From Streptomyces endocoffeicus (lineage in GTDB: Bacteria; Actinomycetota; Actinomycetes; Streptomycetales; Streptomycetaceae), in contig NZ_JAERRG010000007.1 of assembly GCF_016741935.1 (NCBI RefSeq), positions 62,001 to 126,000 of the forward strand: a DNA stretch of 64,000 nt, read 5' to 3'. The position numbers were made by a program, and so were the translations under genes. Shown piece by piece: positions 62,264 through 64,000 of this stretch. The notes beneath the pieces were generated by a model, which worked only from the letters and a program-made list of their open reading frames with translations, did not search any database and had not been told where the DNA came from. Position 1 is the first letter of the stretch, and the number at the start of each line of letters is the position of its first letter.

Positions 62264-62979
62264 GGGATCCTTACCTTTCGTCCCTCTATGCGGTAGCCGT
62301 GACGGGCCAGACGCCCCACGACCTCGACGAGCAGCGAACGCTCGACTTCCTTGATCCGCTCATGGAGAGCGGACTCGTCGTCCTCGTCCCGGACCTCGAC
62401 CACGCCCTGGGCGATGATCGGGCCGGTGTCGACGCCGTCGTCGACGAAGTGGACGGTGCATCCGGTCACCTTCACACCGTGCGCGAGCGCGTCGCGCACG
62501 CCATGGGCGCCGGGAAAGCTGGGGAGCAGCGCGGGATGGGTGTTGACGCAGCGGCCGCCGAACCGGGCGAGGAACTCCCGGCCCAGGATCTTCATGAACC
62601 CGGCCGAGACGACCAGGTCCGGCTCGTGGGCGGCGGTGGCCTCCGCCAGGGCCGCGTCCCACTCGGCGCGGCCGGCGTGGTCCTTGACCCGGCACACGAA
62701 CGTGGGGATCCCGGCGTCCTCGGCGCGCGCCAGGCCCTCGATGCCGTCGCGGTCGGCGCCCACGGCCACCACCTCGGCGCCGTAGCGGGCCACGCCCTCG
62801 GCGGCGATGACGTCGAGCAGCGCCTGGAGATTCGTACCGGAGCCGGAGACGAGGACGACGAGACGGACCGGGCGCCCGGGGCGCGCAGGACTGGCGGGGG
62901 AAGGCGGGGAGGCCACGGCGGGGCTCTTTCTCGCGGGCAGTGCTGCCGTTTGTGTGGTCGTACAAGGTCGCGGACTCAT
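62260..62979 (-). CDS. purN: Phosphoribosylglycinamide formyltransferase
   Basis: Transfers formyl from 10-formyl-THF to GAR. GSGTNLQALLD binds the phosphate. The catalytic trio is visible: Asn and His in CVNTHPALLPSFPGAHG, and Asp in HFVDDGVDTGPII. From ATG 62979 it is 239 residues, longer than the usual 200-215; GTG 62916 gives 218 and is equally plausible, since neither has a strong ribosome binding site. Coupled to purH. Confidence 0.95.
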   Translation of the reverse strand: MSPRPCTTTQTAALPARKSPAVASPPSPASPARPGRPVRLVVLVSGSGTNLQALLDVIAAEGVARYGAEVVAVGADRDGIEGLARAEDAGIPTFVCRVKDHAGRAEWDAALAEATAAHEPDLVVSAGFMKILGREFLARFGGRCVNTHPALLPSFPGAHGVRDALAHGVKVTGCTVHFVDDGVDTGPIIAQGVVEVRDEDDESALHERIKEVERSLLVEVVGRLARHGYRIEGRKVRIP

Positions 62980-63302
62980 CAATTCCGGGGAACTCTACGA
63001 AGCCGCCGACCGTCAGCAACGATACCGGCACACGAAGCGGCCCCCAGGGGACGGGGGCGGACACGGGAGGTAGCGTCTGGACTGCGAATGCAACTGACGC
63101 CACTGACGCCGTGGGAACGACCGCCGCGCCCGCGCCCCGAGGCGTACGGCACCGGCCGTACCCGCGCCGTGCGGCACCAGGCCGTACCCGCCGCGGCGTG
63201 CAGGACGACGACACAAGGGGAAGACACACTCCACATGCCGGACCGACGCCGCCGCGCGGCTCATCGCCTCACTCCGCCCCCCGCCCAGGCCCGGGGGCGG
63301 CG
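62980..63302 (+). other. Upstream region of the last gene with a possible small ORF
   Basis: 323 bp. TAGCGT at 63071-63076 could be a -10 box. An ATG at 63088 opens a 72-residue Arg/Pro-rich frame whose TGA overlaps the next ATG (ATGA at 63303-63306). The sequence has no family features, so it is either a translated leader or simply 5' UTR. Confidence 0.3.
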
Positions 63303-64000
63303 ATGAGGCGCGCCCGCATGTCGCGCACGACGCCGCTGCTCCGGGAGCAGCAGTCGTCGTCCTCCTCATCCTCCTCGTCCCCGTCCGCCCCCGGCGGGTC
63401 GAACGGGGACCAGCACAACGGGGACCAGCACGAGGACAATCCGTTCGCCCCGCCGCCCGAGGGCAGGCCGGACCAGCCCTGGCGGCCCCGCCACCGGCCG
63501 GACGGCTCCGGCGGCGAGAGCGACGAGGGCCGCCCGGGGGCCCGGGGCGGCCAGGACGGGCCGGACGGCGACCAGAGCGGTCAGCAGCCGCAGCAGCCCC
63601 CGGCCTGGGGCAGCCAGTGGAGCAGCCGCCAGCCCGGCCGCCAGAGCGGCGGCTTCGGCGCCGGCCCTGGTTCCAACCGCCCCTCCGGCCCCGGCGGGCC
63701 CGGCGGCCCGCGCTGGGACCCCAACGACCCGGCCCAGCGGCGCGCCCGGTACGCGCTGCTGTCGGGCATGTGGGCGTTCTTCTTCGCGCTCTTCAGCCTG
63801 CCGCAGATCGCGCTGCTGCTCGGGGTGCTGGCCCTGTACTGGGGCATCAGCTCGCTGCGGGCCAAGCCGCGCCGTACGGCGCCGTCCCCGGCCGCGGCCG
63901 CGCCCCTGAACGCCCCGCCCCCGCCTCCGGGCGCCACCCCGGCGGCGCTGCCCGCGCCCGGCAGCGGCCCGGTGAAGGCGCAGTCGACGGCGGCGATCAG
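63303..64000 (+). CDS. Membrane protein with disordered N-terminus (3' end outside window)
   Basis: Open from ATG 63303 (alternative 63318) to the window edge, at least 232 residues. The first about 140 are Ser-, then Gln-, Gly-, Pro- and Asp-rich (SSSSSSSSSS, NGDQ twice). A conserved-looking block RWDPNDPAQRRARYALLSGM precedes two hydrophobic stretches (MWAFFFALFSLPQIALLLGV, LALYWGISSL) and then a Pro/Ala-rich region. This resembles DUF4190-like proteins of actinobacteria. Divergent from purN. Function unknown. Confidence 0.65.
   Translation, partial: MRRARMSRTTPLLREQQSSSSSSSSSPSAPGGSNGDQHNGDQHEDNPFAPPPEGRPDQPWRPRHRPDGSGGESDEGRPGARGGQDGPDGDQSGQQPQQPPAWGSQWSSRQPGRQSGGFGAGPGSNRPSGPGGPGGPRWDPNDPAQRRARYALLSGMWAFFFALFSLPQIALLLGVLALYWGISSLRAKPRRTAPSPAAAAPLNAPPPPPGATPAALPAPGSGPVKAQSTAAI

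Overview
The window is very GC-rich, densely coded, and reads as core chromosome of a Streptomyces. The evidence is Streptomyces-style TANNNT promoters directly upstream of start codons, rare TTA (bldA) codons, lineage families (DUF2690, DUF3017, DUF4328, SCO4848-type membrane protein), and a gene order (sdhCDAB, dacC-like, trpS, glyA, mdh, folD, purH, purN) that I recall as collinear with the SCO48xx region of S. coelicolor. The synteny is from memory and was not searched. I saw no rRNA, tRNA, CRISPR array or intact insertion sequence.

Layout. 1-3457: gluconate catabolism (SDR dehydrogenase, GntP permease, gluconokinase) with a divergent FadR-type GntR regulator. 3458-8000: an unusual long inverted repeat, a TetR/SDR divergent pair with two matching palindromes, and a P450 coupled to its ferredoxin reductase. 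8083-11158: small lipoprotein, PLP-dependent cysteine-synthase-like enzyme and MFS transporter. 11205-17166: amidase, small ORFs, B3/B4-domain protein, stand-alone methylmalonyl-CoA mutase catalytic subunit, L,D-transpeptidase. 17405-23256: coupled sigma factor and Ser/Gly-rich membrane protein, DUF4328 protein, an orphan plus-strand terminator (possible small RNA), GH20 hexosaminidase, OHCU decarboxylase. 23413-26821: succinate dehydrogenase operon. 27030-34579: VanZ/RDD protein, phosphoesterase, D,D-carboxypeptidase, BrkB protein, DprE2-like SDR, 2'-5' RNA ligase-like protein. 34814-41101: trpS, ECF sigma factor with a short overlapping partner, glyA, rocD, and a glutathionylspermidine synthase-like ATP-grasp/lipoprotein pair. 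41381-44226: MocR regulator divergent from an AhpD-like protein, then Uma2. 44266-51724: choline oxidation to glycine betaine (betB, betA) with an OpuA/ProU-type importer whose two permeases are fused. 52058-56145: a four-gene membrane cluster of unknown function. 56291-64000: mdh, DUF2690 regulator, DUF3017, folD, purH, purN and a protein cut by the window end.

The most interesting candidate system is 52058-56145. A large membrane protein ends in a short Gly/Asn motif (SAFGFGDHNTISN) that recurs almost exactly near the start of the next, overlapping gene (SAIGFGDHNHIVN). Two tandem paralogous membrane-anchored proteins follow. Matched short motifs in adjacent genes, one on a membrane receptor-like protein and one on a small helical protein with a hydrophobic Gly-rich end, resemble prion-like (amyloid) signalling pairs. 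The first gene carries two TTA codons, which suggests developmental control.

A second window-wide signal is short tandem repeats that begin inside the last codons of genes and run past the stop codon (gntP, B3/B4 protein, sdhB, trpS, the GspS-like gene, the 52058 gene, purH). A third is a set of genes with a -10 hexamer 6-7 nt before the start codon, implying leaderless mRNAs.
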